Below are positions 1-8,066 of a stretch of DNA of 44,044 nt, in pieces. The position numbers and the translations under genes are program-made. The notes beneath the pieces were generated by a model. The model did not search any database. It had not been told where the DNA came from and saw only the letters and a program-made list of their open reading frames with translations. Source of the stretch: an uncultured Clostridia bacterium (GTDB lineage: Bacteria; Bacillota; Clostridia; TANB77; CAG-508). Numbering within the stretch: the first letter of the stretch is position 1; every line of letters begins with the position of its first letter. Location of the stretch: contig CALXFG010000016.1 in the NCBI GenBank assembly GCA_944387505.1, forward strand, positions 1 to 44,044, written 5' to 3'.

Positions 1-94
1 AAAAATATTCTATCAAATTGGTATCTCTTATTCAATTTTTTTATCAAATTTTCCCTACTAAAAGTTTATACTAACAATGCTAATTTTTTACATA

Positions 95-589
95 TTAAAA
101 TTCTCTAATAATATCTTTAACAAACTCCCAACGATTTTTAATAAATTGACCATTTTGATATATCTCTTCTATTTCTTCATAAGTTGCCCATTTTACTTCA
201 CTAACCTCTTCTTTTTGCATAATAATTTGGCTCAAATCTATATCTTGTTTTAGAAAATAGGTATCTACCCAAACATTTCCTGTTCTAAAACGGGTTAATC
301 TTTTTGCATCTTTGATGTTTAATTTCACACCTATTTCTTCAAACGTTTCTCTTTCAATCGTTTCTATAGTTGTTTCACCTTTTATAACAGAACCACCTGT
401 CATTGCCCATACATTAGGAGATAACCTTTTTTGTGGAGAACGTTTTTGAATCAGAATCTTATTTTCAGAATTTTTTATCCAGACATCTGCTCCTAAATGA
501 TAAAATCCTTCTGGCACTTTTTCTTCTCCTTTTACCATAGTTCTTCCTGTTTTGTTTCCCTCACTATCTAATATATCCCATATTTCCAT
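95..589 (-). CDS. Nudix hydrolase, YfcD/IPP-isomerase-like
   Basis: This 164-residue protein should hydrolyse a nucleoside-diphosphate-linked substrate in the cytosol; the substrate cannot be read from the sequence. The Nudix box is complete: G66, E72, R80-E81 and E84-E85. The opening MEIWDILDSEGNKTGR is typical of the YfcD branch related to isopentenyl-diphosphate isomerase. I chose the ATG at 589 because AAAGGAGA lies 8 bases upstream; a start at 676 would add 29 residues that resemble neither the family nor a signal peptide. The gene lies 22 bp after the alpha/beta hydrolase gene, probably in one operon. The 94 bases to its left show nothing I can support. Confidence 0.85.
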   Translation of the reverse strand: MEIWDILDSEGNKTGRTMVKGEEKVPEGFYHLGADVWIKNSENKILIQKRSPQKRLSPNVWAMTGGSVIKGETTIETIERETFEEIGVKLNIKDAKRLTRFRTGNVWVDTYFLKQDIDLSQIIMQKEEVSEVKWATYEEIEEIYQNGQFIKNRWEFVKDIIREF

Positions 590-611
590 GTTTTTTCTCC
601 TTTTATTAGGT

Positions 612-1163
612 TTATAAATATGGCACAACATCTTCAAAAGTATCATATCCGCTTTCACTATTGATATGTCCTGCATTTGGTACTAAGATTTTTTCCGTTG
701 CTACTTTATTTGCAAAATCTAATTCTGCCTCATATTTGACATAAGGGTCATTATTAGAATAGAAACAAATAATATCTTTTGCATAATTCTTTACACTTTC
801 TATTCCATCTGTATACATACTTTCATTCACAGCATCATATTCTTCATCTATTCCTAAATAGTTATTAAATCCACAAACGAAAATACATTTTTTTACTTTT
901 AGTTTATTTTCAATCAAAAATTTAGTTATAAAAGCTGGTGCGATACTGTGTCCTATTATCGTTGTGTTTTCATTGATAAGCCCTAAATCTACATAGTATT
1001 TTAATAACTTACTCCAATTTTCATAGTTCTGAAATCCAACACCTATTGGAAAATCTGGTACATATACTTGTTTTCCTTCTCCTTCAATAAAATCATGTAA
1101 CCATCCTATCCAATTTGAATATGGACTACTAAATGATCCATGTATGATAAAATAATTATCCAT
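612..1163 (-). CDS. RBBP9/YdeN-type alpha/beta hydrolase
   Basis: A 183-residue serine hydrolase of the small RBBP9/YdeN family. It opens with the family-like N-terminus FIIHGSFSSPYSNW. The nucleophile elbow is GHSIAP (S73), and the likely acid and histidine are D139 (SNNDPYV) and H166 (NAGHIN), so the triad appears intact. No signal peptide or membrane segment is visible, which suggests a cytosolic enzyme. Substrates of this family are poorly defined and none is proposed here. An AAAGGAGGAA ribosome site precedes the start. It sits between cutA and the Nudix gene on the same strand with short gaps, probably in one transcript. Confidence 0.85.
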   Translation of the reverse strand: MDNYFIIHGSFSSPYSNWIGWLHDFIEGEGKQVYVPDFPIGVGFQNYENWSKLLKYYVDLGLINENTTIIGHSIAPAFITKFLIENKLKVKKCIFVCGFNNYLGIDEEYDAVNESMYTDGIESVKNYAKDIICFYSNNDPYVKYEAELDFANKVATEKILVPNAGHINSESGYDTFEDVVPYL

Positions 1164-1207
1164 AATATATTCCTCCTTTATAATAATTTTAATCTTATTT
1201 ATTTTTA

Positions 1208-1522
1208 CTATTTTATTTCATCTTCTATCCATTTTAGATATTTATTATTTCCTTCATCTATGTCATAAGAAATAATTTCACAAGTTTCATAATCATGTAT
1301 GCTTAATATCTCTTTTTCTACTTCTTTAAATGAATCTTTTTTGGTTTTCATTTGTATCAAGAATTCTGGTTCTTTTACAATTTCACCTTTCCACCAATAA
1401 CTACTTTCAACGTTACTCATTTGGCAACAACTAACCAATCTTTTTTCTAAAAGTGTATTGATTATCTTGTTTGCTATTTCTAATTTATCACAAGTCGTAG
1501 TAACTACACAATACTTCGTCAT
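1208..1522 (-). CDS. cutA: CutA1-like divalent-cation tolerance protein
   Basis: A 104-residue protein matching the CutA1 family in length and pattern. It has the N-terminal strand YCVVTTTCDKLEIANKI, the LVSCCQ segment, then SYWWKGEIVKEPEFLIQMKT, and ends in YLKWIEDEIK. CutA proteins are compact trimers with a ferredoxin-like fold. The historic copper-tolerance role is weakly supported outside E. coli, so the cellular function is open. GGAGG stands just before the ATG. It lies among small housekeeping genes on the same strand. Confidence 0.9.
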   Translation of the reverse strand: MTKYCVVTTTCDKLEIANKIINTLLEKRLVSCCQMSNVESSYWWKGEIVKEPEFLIQMKTKKDSFKEVEKEILSIHDYETCEIISYDIDEGNNKYLKWIEDEIK

Positions 1523-1568
1523 AACTTCCTCCTTATTTTTCTAATTTTTTTATTTATTTGAACATACT

Positions 1569-2216
1569 TTACTCTAATAAATTGTTATTTTTTATATAAT
1601 CTGCTATTTTTTCAAAAACTTTATCTTGATGTAATATTTCTTTTTTATGATTTTCTATATAAAAATCTGATATCGTTTTTGAACCATTTTCTATTAAATT
1701 TTGTATTCTTTCATCTTCTAAAATTGGTTTGTTTTCATTTTTATTTACATCTAGAGAATCTTCTTCACAATATAATTTACATTGTATATCTGATTCTAAC
1801 TTATCACACATTTTTGCAAAAATAGATTCTTTTGTTTTCATATTTTCAAATTCTTCTATCAATTCGATTAATTCTTCTTTTTTTGTTAAATCTTTTAATA
1901 CATCTTCTACTGCAATTTTTCCCATTTTTCTTTTTTCTTCATTTGTAATCTTATCAAATGGTGTGAAGTCTTTTATTTCTATTTCTTCTAATTCATGAAT
2001 GACAAGCATTTTAATGACTTTCATTAAATCTATGTTAAAATCATATTCTGAATCAATGGCAATTGCTAGCATACATGTTCCATAAATATGTTCTGCTACA
2101 CTTTCTACTCTTTCTCTTTCAATATGCCATACTTTCCAACCATTTCTTATTTTATCTTTTAATGTTGATGCTAAAACATAAAAATGGATGATATTTTGTA
2201 TTTTTTCTGTATTCAT
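1569..2216 (-). CDS. HD-domain (YfbR-like, HD_3) hydrolase
   Basis: This 215-residue protein resembles YfbR-type HD phosphohydrolases, which remove phosphate from nucleotides. Metal-ligand candidates are H43 (in VESVAEH), H74 and D83 (HELEEIEIKDFTP). The usual His-Asp doublet is His-Glu here (H74-E75), a variation seen in some relatives but worth noting. The C-terminal third is charged and helical. The start follows GAGAGGAAAAGAAA. It is divergent from the plus-strand gene at 2361 across a 144-bp spacer. Confidence 0.75.
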   Translation of the reverse strand: MNTEKIQNIIHFYVLASTLKDKIRNGWKVWHIERERVESVAEHIYGTCMLAIAIDSEYDFNIDLMKVIKMLVIHELEEIEIKDFTPFDKITNEEKRKMGKIAVEDVLKDLTKKEELIELIEEFENMKTKESIFAKMCDKLESDIQCKLYCEEDSLDVNKNENKPILEDERIQNLIENGSKTISDFYIENHKKEILHQDKVFEKIADYIKNNNLLE

Positions 2217-2282
2217 TTTCTTTTCCTCTCTTTGTGCCTATTCTATCATATTTATATTTGTTTATCAATAATTCTTTATAGT

Positions 2283-2330
2283 TTCTAAGAAATTAGAAGT
2301 ATTTATTTTTTTCCTAAAATATGGTATAAT
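2283..2330 (+). promoter_or_regulatory. Promoter region with inverted repeat for the plus-strand gene
   Basis: TATAAT at 2325-2330 sits 30 bp before the ATG at 2361. The -35 region at the right distance (TTTATT) is poor. An inverted repeat TTCTAA-N4-TTAGAA at 2283-2298 lies just upstream and could bind a regulator. The -10 box is seen directly; the operator role is inference. Confidence 0.45.
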
Positions 2331-2360
2331 AAATATTGACTAAATAAAGGAGGTAGCAAA

Positions 2361-2894
2361 ATGGAAAGGATTTTTAAGTATGAAAATGAGGAAATGCATC
2401 ATGTTCGGATGGTGATAGGAGACCAGGAGATTCGTGAATACACCGTTATTTCTGAAACGGTGTATGAAGCTATTGGTAAAAATATGCCACTAAACCATCT
2501 GGTTCGTTCAGTGCATATTGCTCAGGTTGAGGAGGAGAACAATCTCTTTGTCTATTACAAAGATTGCTACAATCATAACATCGCTGTTATGAATGATAGC
2601 ATTATCAACTTGTTGACAATGGAGGAAAATCTCTGCCTTATGCCAAATGGGGCAATTATTCTCTGGAGTGAACACTCCATTTATTCCACTGTTGATATGC
2701 AACAGCTGGATTTTCATATGGAGCTGAACGATCTTCTTAAGGAGTTCTCCATTATTCATATTTCTGAAAGGTATATAACCTTGCAGAATAATAACTCTGG
2801 AGAACCTGAAGTTCGAAAAATTCAGGCAGAGATAAATCTGTCGGGTAAATGCCCGGTAAAAATCCTGATTTCCAACAAAAAGGAGACTTGCTAA
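2361..2894 (+). CDS. Unknown 177-residue protein, sole plus-strand gene
   Basis: I do not recognise this protein. It is soluble, mildly acidic and has no signal peptide, membrane segment or catalytic motif that I can name. A near-perfect ribosome site (AAAGGAGG, 8 bases before ATG) and a strong terminator that uses its last codons show it is a real gene. Codon use is visibly less AT-rich than in its neighbours (ACCGTT, CTGGTTCG, CTCTGCC), and it is the only convincing plus-strand gene, so recent transfer is plausible. The coding sequence contains several perfect short stems, for example ATACACCGTT/AACGGTGTAT and TGGAGTG/CACTCCA. Confidence 0.8.
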   Translation: MERIFKYENEEMHHVRMVIGDQEIREYTVISETVYEAIGKNMPLNHLVRSVHIAQVEEENNLFVYYKDCYNHNIAVMNDSIINLLTMEENLCLMPNGAIILWSEHSIYSTVDMQQLDFHMELNDLLKEFSIIHISERYITLQNNNSGEPEVRKIQAEINLSGKCPVKILISNKKETC

Positions 2895-2912
2895 TATGGC
2901 AAGTCTCCTTTA
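2877..2912. terminator. Bidirectional intrinsic terminator overlapping both stop codons
   Basis: A perfect 13-bp stem (AAAGGAGACTTGC at 2879-2891 with GCAAGTCTCCTTT at 2899-2911) has a 7-base loop and a T-rich flank in both directions. The plus-strand gene's TAA (2892-2894) lies in the loop, and the minus-strand flavodoxin gene's stop (2910-2912) overlaps the other arm. One hairpin therefore serves two convergent genes. Confidence 0.9.
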
Positions 2913-3461
2913 TTCTTCTATTTTTTGTTTAAGTTCATATATTATTTGATGATAGTTATCATAATTTTTAGTTACATCATCTATGGTTTCTATATCTCCA
3001 CTAGATAAATTTCTTAGAAATACTGCATTAAAATCCATAAAATCTTCTTCTGCTAAACTTTCAAAATATGTTTTTATATTGTCTGCTATCTCTTTATTTT
3101 CTTCCTCATCCATTTGACCTACTGTGATAACATATACTTTTTTCCCTTTTAATAATTCAGCATGACTAGAATATGGATTTAATCTATCTATTACATTTTT
3201 TAAAATTCCAGGTATATGATTCATATATATTGGAGTTGCTATTACAATTTTATCAGCTTTTTTCATTTCGTGATATATTTCTCTCATATCATCATCAATA
3301 ACACAATATTCTTCTAAATTATTTACACATGTACTACACCCTAAACAATATTGAATATTTTTATCGGCTAATGCTATCAATTTATCATTTTCACCTTTTA
3401 GATTTTCTAGTATCCTGTAACAATTTTTCTTTCTATTACTTCCACTTATATATAGAATCAT
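2910..3461 (-). CDS. Flavodoxin-like NAD(P)H-dependent FMN oxidoreductase
   Basis: A 183-residue flavodoxin-fold protein expected to bind FMN and reduce a small substrate with NAD(P)H. The N-terminal phosphate loop (ISGSNRKKNCYRIL), the CLGCSTCVNN cysteine segment and the ATPIYMNHIPGILKNVIDRL stretch are typical of iron-sulfur flavoprotein-like FMN reductases. The cysteine spacing (CxxCxxC) is shorter than in Isf proteins, so a cluster is not assured. GGGGG stands before the ATG. It ends in the shared terminator with the convergent plus-strand gene. Confidence 0.8.
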   Translation of the reverse strand: MILYISGSNRKKNCYRILENLKGENDKLIALADKNIQYCLGCSTCVNNLEEYCVIDDDMREIYHEMKKADKIVIATPIYMNHIPGILKNVIDRLNPYSSHAELLKGKKVYVITVGQMDEEENKEIADNIKTYFESLAEEDFMDFNAVFLRNLSSGDIETIDDVTKNYDNYHQIIYELKQKIEE

Positions 3462-3551
3462 ATGAATTCCCCCTTATAGGTTTAATTATATTTATTATTT
3501 TAACTTATTTCTTTTAGAAATTCAATAAAACTGATTTATTTTTATATTAAT

Positions 3552-3580
3552 ATTTAAGGTCACAATTTGTGACCTTAAAT
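3552..3580. repeat. 29-bp perfect palindrome, core GGTCACAATTTGTGACC
   Basis: ATTTAAGGTCACAA, a single central T, then the exact reverse complement. It lies about 100 bp after cbiO and about 90 bp before the flavodoxin gene. It shares a 17-bp core with the palindrome at 3591. It could be an operator or a REP-like hairpin; the sequence alone does not decide. Confidence 0.8.
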
Positions 3581-3590
3581 ACTGCAATCT

Positions 3591-3613
3591 TGTGGTCACA
3601 ATTTGTGACCACA
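3591..3613. repeat. 23-bp perfect palindrome sharing the same 17-bp core
   Basis: TGTGGTCACAA-T-TTGTGACCACA. The core equals that of 3552-3580, but the outer arms differ in a paired way (TGT/ACA here against the AAG-side/CTT-side arms there), so base pairing is kept while sequence changes. Confidence 0.8.
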
Positions 3614-3680
3614 TACTTTTTTGTTTTCCTGTATAAAAATAGATTTTTTAATACTCTATTTTTTAGAATCTACTTTATTC

Positions 3681-4406
3681 CTATCTCCTTTGCAAAGACA
3701 AAGGCAATTCTAACCCATGATTTTCTAATATCTCTTTATTTTGTAAAATTGTTTTTGTATCTCCATCAAATATCATCTTTCCATCTGCAATTAAAATTGT
3801 CCTGTCACAAGTATCATAAATTAAATCCAAATCATGTGAAGTAACAATTTTTGTTCCCTTCAAAGAATTTAGTACATTGATAAATCTTCTTCTATTTTTA
3901 GGATCTAATGCAATTGTTGGTTCATCAAAGATTAAGATATCTGGCTTCATAGACAAAACAGTTGCAATCGATACTAGTTTTTTCTCTCCTCCAGACAGAC
4001 GGTAGATTTGTCTATCCTGTAATTCTTCGATTCCTATACTTTTTAAAGCTTCTTCTGTTCTTTCATTTACTTCTTCTTGTGAAAACCCATAGTTTCTTGG
4101 TGCAAATGCAACATCTTCATAAACGGTTGGCATGAATAATTGACTATCACTATCTTGAAATACATACCCTATTTTTTGTCGTATTTCCTGCAAATTTTGT
4201 TTTACTACTTTTAAGTTATCTATCATAATACTTCCTTGATAGTCTAATTCTAATCCTACTAATAGCTTTAGCATTGTAGATTTTCCTGCGCCATTTGCTC
4301 CTATAATTCCAACACTTTCTTGATTTTCTATTTTGAAATTTATGTTAGAAAGTGTTTGTTTTTTACTACCACTATATGAAAAAGAAACTTCTTTTACTTC
4401 TATCAT
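3681..4406 (-). CDS. cbiO: ECF cobalt/nickel transporter ATPase CbiO
   Basis: A 241-residue ABC ATPase that powers the energy-coupling-factor importer formed with CbiM(N) and CbiQ. Walker A is G36-T44 (GANGAGKST), the Q-loop lies at FQDSDSQLF (residues 83-91), the signature LSGGE at 137-141, Walker B ILIFDE ending in D161-E162, and the switch histidine is H191. Length and motif spacing are normal. The start follows GAAAGGAAAAATT. It closes the larC-larB-larE-cbiM-cbiQ-cbiO block, which argues for nickel as the metal. Its function depends on CbiQ, which is interrupted here. Confidence 0.93.
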   Translation of the reverse strand: MIEVKEVSFSYSGSKKQTLSNINFKIENQESVGIIGANGAGKSTMLKLLVGLELDYQGSIMIDNLKVVKQNLQEIRQKIGYVFQDSDSQLFMPTVYEDVAFAPRNYGFSQEEVNERTEEALKSIGIEELQDRQIYRLSGGEKKLVSIATVLSMKPDILIFDEPTIALDPKNRRRFINVLNSLKGTKIVTSHDLDLIYDTCDRTILIADGKMIFDGDTKTILQNKEILENHGLELPLSLQRR

Positions 4407-4432
4407 AATTTTTCCTTTCTACTATTACTAAA

Positions 4433-4464
4433 GGTTGCCAAAGGGGACGTGTTATTTTGGCAAC
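4433..4464. repeat. REP-like hairpin, GGTTGCC arms with GGGGACG core (copy 1)
   Basis: Arms GGTTGCCAAA and TTTTGGCAAC enclose GGGGACGTGTTA. It lies between cbiO and cbiQ. An inverted copy follows at 4516, giving a back-to-back pair like bacterial interspersed mosaic elements. Confidence 0.75.
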
Positions 4465-4515
4465 TTATAAAAATCATTATAAACTATAAATTCATCTCCA
4501 ATATTAGTAATGTCA

Positions 4516-4548
4516 GGTTGCCAAAATAACACGTCCCCTTTGGCAACC
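4516..4548. repeat. REP-like hairpin, inverted copy 2
   Basis: The reverse complement of the 4433-4464 element, with the core reading TAACACGTCCCC on the plus strand. It ends 10 bp before the cbiQ stop codon. A 51-bp unique spacer separates the two copies. Confidence 0.75.
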
Positions 4549-4557
4549 TTTGATATT

Positions 4558-5358
4558 TTAAATAAATACACCACCAATTATCTCAAAAATAGGTACAAAT
4601 CTAAGTATGATAAGTAATATAAGCATTAACCAAAAGTATATCCAACTTTTTTTACCTGCTTTCTCTTTTTTTATAAAAAAGGTGTCTGGATCGAAGCCTC
4701 TAAGTTCCATACTTTCATAAACGACTTGTGCTCTATCTATACTTCTTAGCATTAAACGTCCTATTAAGCTTCCCTATGCTTTATAATGTACTCCTTTTTG
4801 TTTTGGTGCTCGCATTTGATAGGCTACCCATATTCTTTGTACTTCTTTTAAGAAAACAATGATATATCGATAAATCAGCATAACCACTGTAATTAAAATA
4901 TTGGGCATATGAATCATTTTTAAAGCATAACAAATCTCTTCTATGGATGTTGTTAAAATTAGAAAATAAGATGCCAATATGGCAAAAATCCCTTTTAGCA
5001 ATAAAGTGAACATAGAAATCATACCAGTTGTAACTGGTACAATTCCTATGTAAGTAATAATGGTTCTATCTAATATGGGATTAGCAATACCTAAAATAAA
5101 CAATAATAGTAAAACCACTTTCAAACTTTTTAAAGCATTTTTTATAGATAAATCTCCTATGATACTTATCATAATTAAATAGATACTCATTGCTAATGTC
5201 ATCACTAAATTATATTTATCAATAGAAGTTAATAAAATAATATAGATAATTGTAATCAGTAATTTTACAAGTGGATGTATCTTGTTTAAATATCCATTTT
5301 GATTTGCTTGAAAATCCATATGATGTACTGTTTTTATAGCATTATCAATTTTGTTCAT
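4558..5358 (-). pseudogene. cbiQ: ECF transmembrane protein CbiQ, interrupted by in-frame TAG
   Basis: The reading frame 5358 to 4558 encodes a full-length CbiQ (about 266 codons), the integral-membrane T component that joins CbiM to CbiO. It is broken by a TAG at 4774-4776. Before the stop the protein ends AYQMRAPKQKGVHYKA; after it, in the same frame, it resumes GSLIGRLMLRSIDRAQVVY, which are adjoining CbiQ segments. Trp (TGG) is the expected residue, so a single G-to-A change explains it. TAG is a normal stop elsewhere here (larB, pemK-like gene), so general recoding is unlikely. The lost tail holds coupling-helix residues and the last membrane helix. The start overlaps the cbiM stop by 14 bp. 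A sequencing error remains possible. Confidence 0.85.
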
Positions 5359-6361
5359 TTACTGTATTTCCTTTATTTCTTTTAATTTTTATAATATATC
5401 CAACAACCATCAAAAAGACAACTGTTATCACACAACCTACAATTCCTGAAACAGAAGTACCAATTGTCGATTCACTATCTTTAAATGTATAGTCTGGTAA
5501 AAAAGAAGTTGCACTTTGGATGCTTTCAGCTGTTTCATGAGCTGTATCGTTTCTTTCTTCTACTTCTGTATCTCCAGTAATTTGTTCAATAGACCATTCT
5601 AAGCCATCTGGATTAGAAGACGCTAGAAGTGACATACCGCCACCAATCATAACGAACAAACAAACAAGAATAGCAATTGTCTTTTTATATGAAAATTTTG
5701 CTTGCTTTTCTGTTTTTTGTATTCCATTCCATAACATTTCAGGTCTTGCTTCATAAACAAAGCAAAGAACGGCTGCTGTAATAAATCCTTCGATTAATCC
5801 AATTACCAAATGAATTGGTTGCATAGTGGCTACAAAAGTTCCAAATGGCAATTCTGTAATTCCTGAAGCCAATGTTTCTAATGTTACTGAAAATGCTCCT
5901 AACTGCAAAGTTAGTACACAACCTACCAGAGAAGCAAGTATAATTCTTCCCTTTGTCATTCCTTTTTTCATGGTTAACTTCCAAATGAGAGAACCTATAA
6001 AACAACCATAAAATGCCATATTCCATACATTGGCACCTAATGCTAATAATCCTCCATCTGCAAAAAATAAACATTGAATTAATAGAACACCTATCATACT
6101 TAGGAAACCTGCAAAAGGGCCTAATATACTACTAAGTAACAAACCTCCACACAAATGTCCTGATGAGCCAGTTCCTGGTATTGTAAAATTCACCATTTGA
6201 GTTGCAAATACAAATGCGCCCATAACCCCCATGGTTGGTATTTTCTTTTTAAAATCTTCTTCTTTTCTTATTTTTCTAATTGAATATGCTGCTACAAGCC
6301 CACTTGCTACATACATGGTAGCTCCTACTGCTGGACTTATCATTGCATCTGCCATGTGCAT
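5345..6361 (-). CDS. cbiM: CbiM with fused CbiN-like PDGLE tail, nickel/cobalt substrate component
   Basis: The metal-binding S component of the importer, 338 residues. It starts MHMADAMISP, the conserved N-terminus whose His2 and amino terminus coordinate the metal in CbiM/NikM. Multiple membrane helices follow to about residue 205. The C-terminal third has two further membrane segments (about 227-247 and 303-325) and a PDGLE motif at 251-255, the hallmark of CbiN/NikN, so M and N are fused as in many NikMN proteins. AAAGGAGGAAC precedes the ATG. The 5' leader holds two tandem copies of the 31-bp hairpin repeat. The lar genes upstream point to nickel as cargo. Confidence 0.92.
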   Translation of the reverse strand: MHMADAMISPAVGATMYVASGLVAAYSIRKIRKEEDFKKKIPTMGVMGAFVFATQMVNFTIPGTGSSGHLCGGLLLSSILGPFAGFLSMIGVLLIQCLFFADGGLLALGANVWNMAFYGCFIGSLIWKLTMKKGMTKGRIILASLVGCVLTLQLGAFSVTLETLASGITELPFGTFVATMQPIHLVIGLIEGFITAAVLCFVYEARPEMLWNGIQKTEKQAKFSYKKTIAILVCLFVMIGGGMSLLASSNPDGLEWSIEQITGDTEVEERNDTAHETAESIQSATSFLPDYTFKDSESTIGTSVSGIVGCVITVVFLMVVGYIIKIKRNKGNTVNEQN

Positions 6362-6387
6362 GTCTTGTTCCTCCTTTTCGTTCTTTT

Positions 6388-6452
6388 TGTCCCATTGAGA
6401 TCGTTTTTCTATAGGACATTTTGTCCCATTGAGATCGTTTTTCTATAGGACA
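6388..6452 (-). repeat. Two tandem copies of the 31-bp TGTC...GACA hairpin (34-bp period)
   Basis: Identical units at 6388-6418 and 6422-6452. On the minus strand each reads TGTCCTAT, then AGAAAAACGATCTCA, then ATGGGACA. They fill the gap between the larE stop (6455) and the cbiM ribosome site. Related copies lie at 8067-8155 and 13108-13181. Confidence 0.9.
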
Positions 6453-6454
6453 TT

Positions 6455-7291
6455 TTAATCAAAACTACCACTTTTTAGTCCTGATAAATCTAATGTTACA
6501 TAAGAAAATCCTAATGCCTTTATTTTTTCTACTATATTTTCTTGATTTTGATTTTTTGTATTCTTCTCTTCTTTTGTTTCTTTGTTCTTATTTGTTATAT
6601 TATTTAAAATGACTTCAAAATCTTCTGGATTCACTTCAATTCTTGCTATATTATCATGAACCCTTACTCGTACTTTTTGGATTCCTAATTCTTTTATCAT
6701 TTCTTCACTCTGTTCTACTTTTTCTAATCCTTTTTCCATTAAGGTTGTATTATATGGAAATCTTGTTGCTAAACAAGAATTAGATGGTTTATTCCAAAAT
6801 GGAATTCCTAAAGTTTTACTATATTGTCTTATCTCTTCTTTAGAAATTTCAAATTTGGCAAGTGGACTAATGACACCCACTTCTTCTGTTGCTTTATTTC
6901 CTGGTCTATATACAGTTAAATCATCTGCATTTTTTCCATCTAACAAGTTTTCATATCCATTTTCATTTGCTACCTTTTTAAGTGCTGTCATTAACGCTTT
7001 TTTGCAATGATAACATCTATCTTTATGGTTTTCTCTAAATTCAGTAATTTCTAATGGTTTATATGGTACTTCTATATATTGAAACTTATTTTCTTTTAAA
7101 AAGTGAATTGCTTCTTCATAATCTTTTCTTGGCACCATAATGCCATTGGCAATAACTGCTAATACTTGATTTTTTGGTAATACCTTATTTGCTACAAATA
7201 ACAAAAAGCTAGAATCAATCCCTCCTGAATAGGCAATAGCTACTTTTTCAAGTGTTCTCAGATATTCTTCTAATTGACTTTGTTTTTCCAT
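6455..7291 (-). CDS. larE: LarE, sulfur-transfer enzyme of nickel-pincer cofactor synthesis
   Basis: LarE adenylates the carboxylates made by LarB and installs the sulfur atoms of the nickel-pincer nucleotide. The PP-loop SGGIDSS is at residues 22-28. Three cysteines stand out: C93 and C96 (RCYHCK) and C173 (SNSCLATRF). C173 matches the sacrificial-cysteine position of the Lactiplantibacillus enzyme. The added CxxC suggests the three-cysteine class, which is reported to hold a [4Fe-4S] cluster and to use external sulfide; this class call is inference. A Lys/Asn-rich insertion (about 233-250) near the C-terminus is unusual. The gene lies 15 bp after larB and is surely cotranscribed. Confidence 0.93.
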   Translation of the reverse strand: MEKQSQLEEYLRTLEKVAIAYSGGIDSSFLLFVANKVLPKNQVLAVIANGIMVPRKDYEEAIHFLKENKFQYIEVPYKPLEITEFRENHKDRCYHCKKALMTALKKVANENGYENLLDGKNADDLTVYRPGNKATEEVGVISPLAKFEISKEEIRQYSKTLGIPFWNKPSNSCLATRFPYNTTLMEKGLEKVEQSEEMIKELGIQKVRVRVHDNIARIEVNPEDFEVILNNITNKNKETKEEKNTKNQNQENIVEKIKALGFSYVTLDLSGLKSGSFD

Positions 7292-7306
7292 ATATATTTC
7301 TCCTAT

Positions 7307-8047
7307 CTATTTACACGCTAAATGATTAATTTGATTTGCTAAATATCCGGCACCATATCCATTATCAATGTTAACAGTCGCAATACCATTACTGCAAGAA
7401 TTAATCATTCCTAATAAAGCTGTTATACCACCTAAGTTTGCACCATATCCTACAGAAGTTGGAACAGCAATGACTGGTACTTTTGCTAGTCCTGCTACTA
7501 CAGAAGCCAATGCTCCTTCCATTCCTGCAATAGCAATAATGCAATTTGCTTTTTCTATTTTTTCTCTTTGTGATAAAAGTCTATGGATACCAGCTACACC
7601 AACATCATAAATTCTTTCCACATAATTTCCAAAGAATTCAGCTGTTTCTGCTGCTTCTTCTGCTACTGGAATATCTGATGTTCCTCCTGTACATACAACA
7701 ATATTTCCTATTTTCTCTTTTGGTTTTTCAATTTTTAAAATTCTTGAAAGTGAATTGTATTGTACTTCTGGAATTTCTTTTTTAACCAATTCAAACTGGT
7801 CTTTACTTGCTCTTGTTCCTAATACTTCTCCATTTTCTTTATAAATGGTTTTATAGATTTTAGACAAGTATTCATCTGGCTTACTTTGGCAATATATCAC
7901 TTCTCCTGTACCAATTCTTTCTTTTCGGTTATGATCAATTTTGGCATATCCTAAATCCTCATATTGATTATGTTTGATTTCTTTTTCTGCTTCTTCAATA
8001 CTCATTTCATGATTTTGCAATTTTTCTAATATTTCTTTAATCTCCAT
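7307..8047 (-). CDS. larB: LarB, pyridinium biscarboxylate synthase
   Basis: LarB carboxylates and hydrolyses nicotinic acid adenine dinucleotide to begin nickel-pincer cofactor synthesis. The 246-residue protein has a C-terminal AIR-carboxylase-like (PurE) domain: VVCTGGTSDIPVAEEAAETA, RIYDVGVAGIHRL, CIIAIAGMEGALASVVAGL, VPVIAVPTSVGYG. The ATG at 8047 follows AAAGGAGGAAG at a rather long spacing of 12. An upstream ATG at 8074 would start inside the repeat block and is less likely. Its stop is TAG. A 31-bp hairpin repeat ends exactly where the ribosome site begins, so it could influence translation. Confidence 0.93.
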   Translation of the reverse strand: MEIKEILEKLQNHEMSIEEAEKEIKHNQYEDLGYAKIDHNRKERIGTGEVIYCQSKPDEYLSKIYKTIYKENGEVLGTRASKDQFELVKKEIPEVQYNSLSRILKIEKPKEKIGNIVVCTGGTSDIPVAEEAAETAEFFGNYVERIYDVGVAGIHRLLSQREKIEKANCIIAIAGMEGALASVVAGLAKVPVIAVPTSVGYGANLGGITALLGMINSCSNGIATVNIDNGYGAGYLANQINHLACK

Positions 8048-8066
8048 TATTTTATGCTTCCTCCTT

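Noticed and set aside
4774-4776. TAG in cbiQ as pyrrolysine or general codon reassignment
   Set aside because: TAG ends larB and the PemK-like gene normally in this window, and the expected residue is Trp, so a nonsense change or sequence error is simpler.
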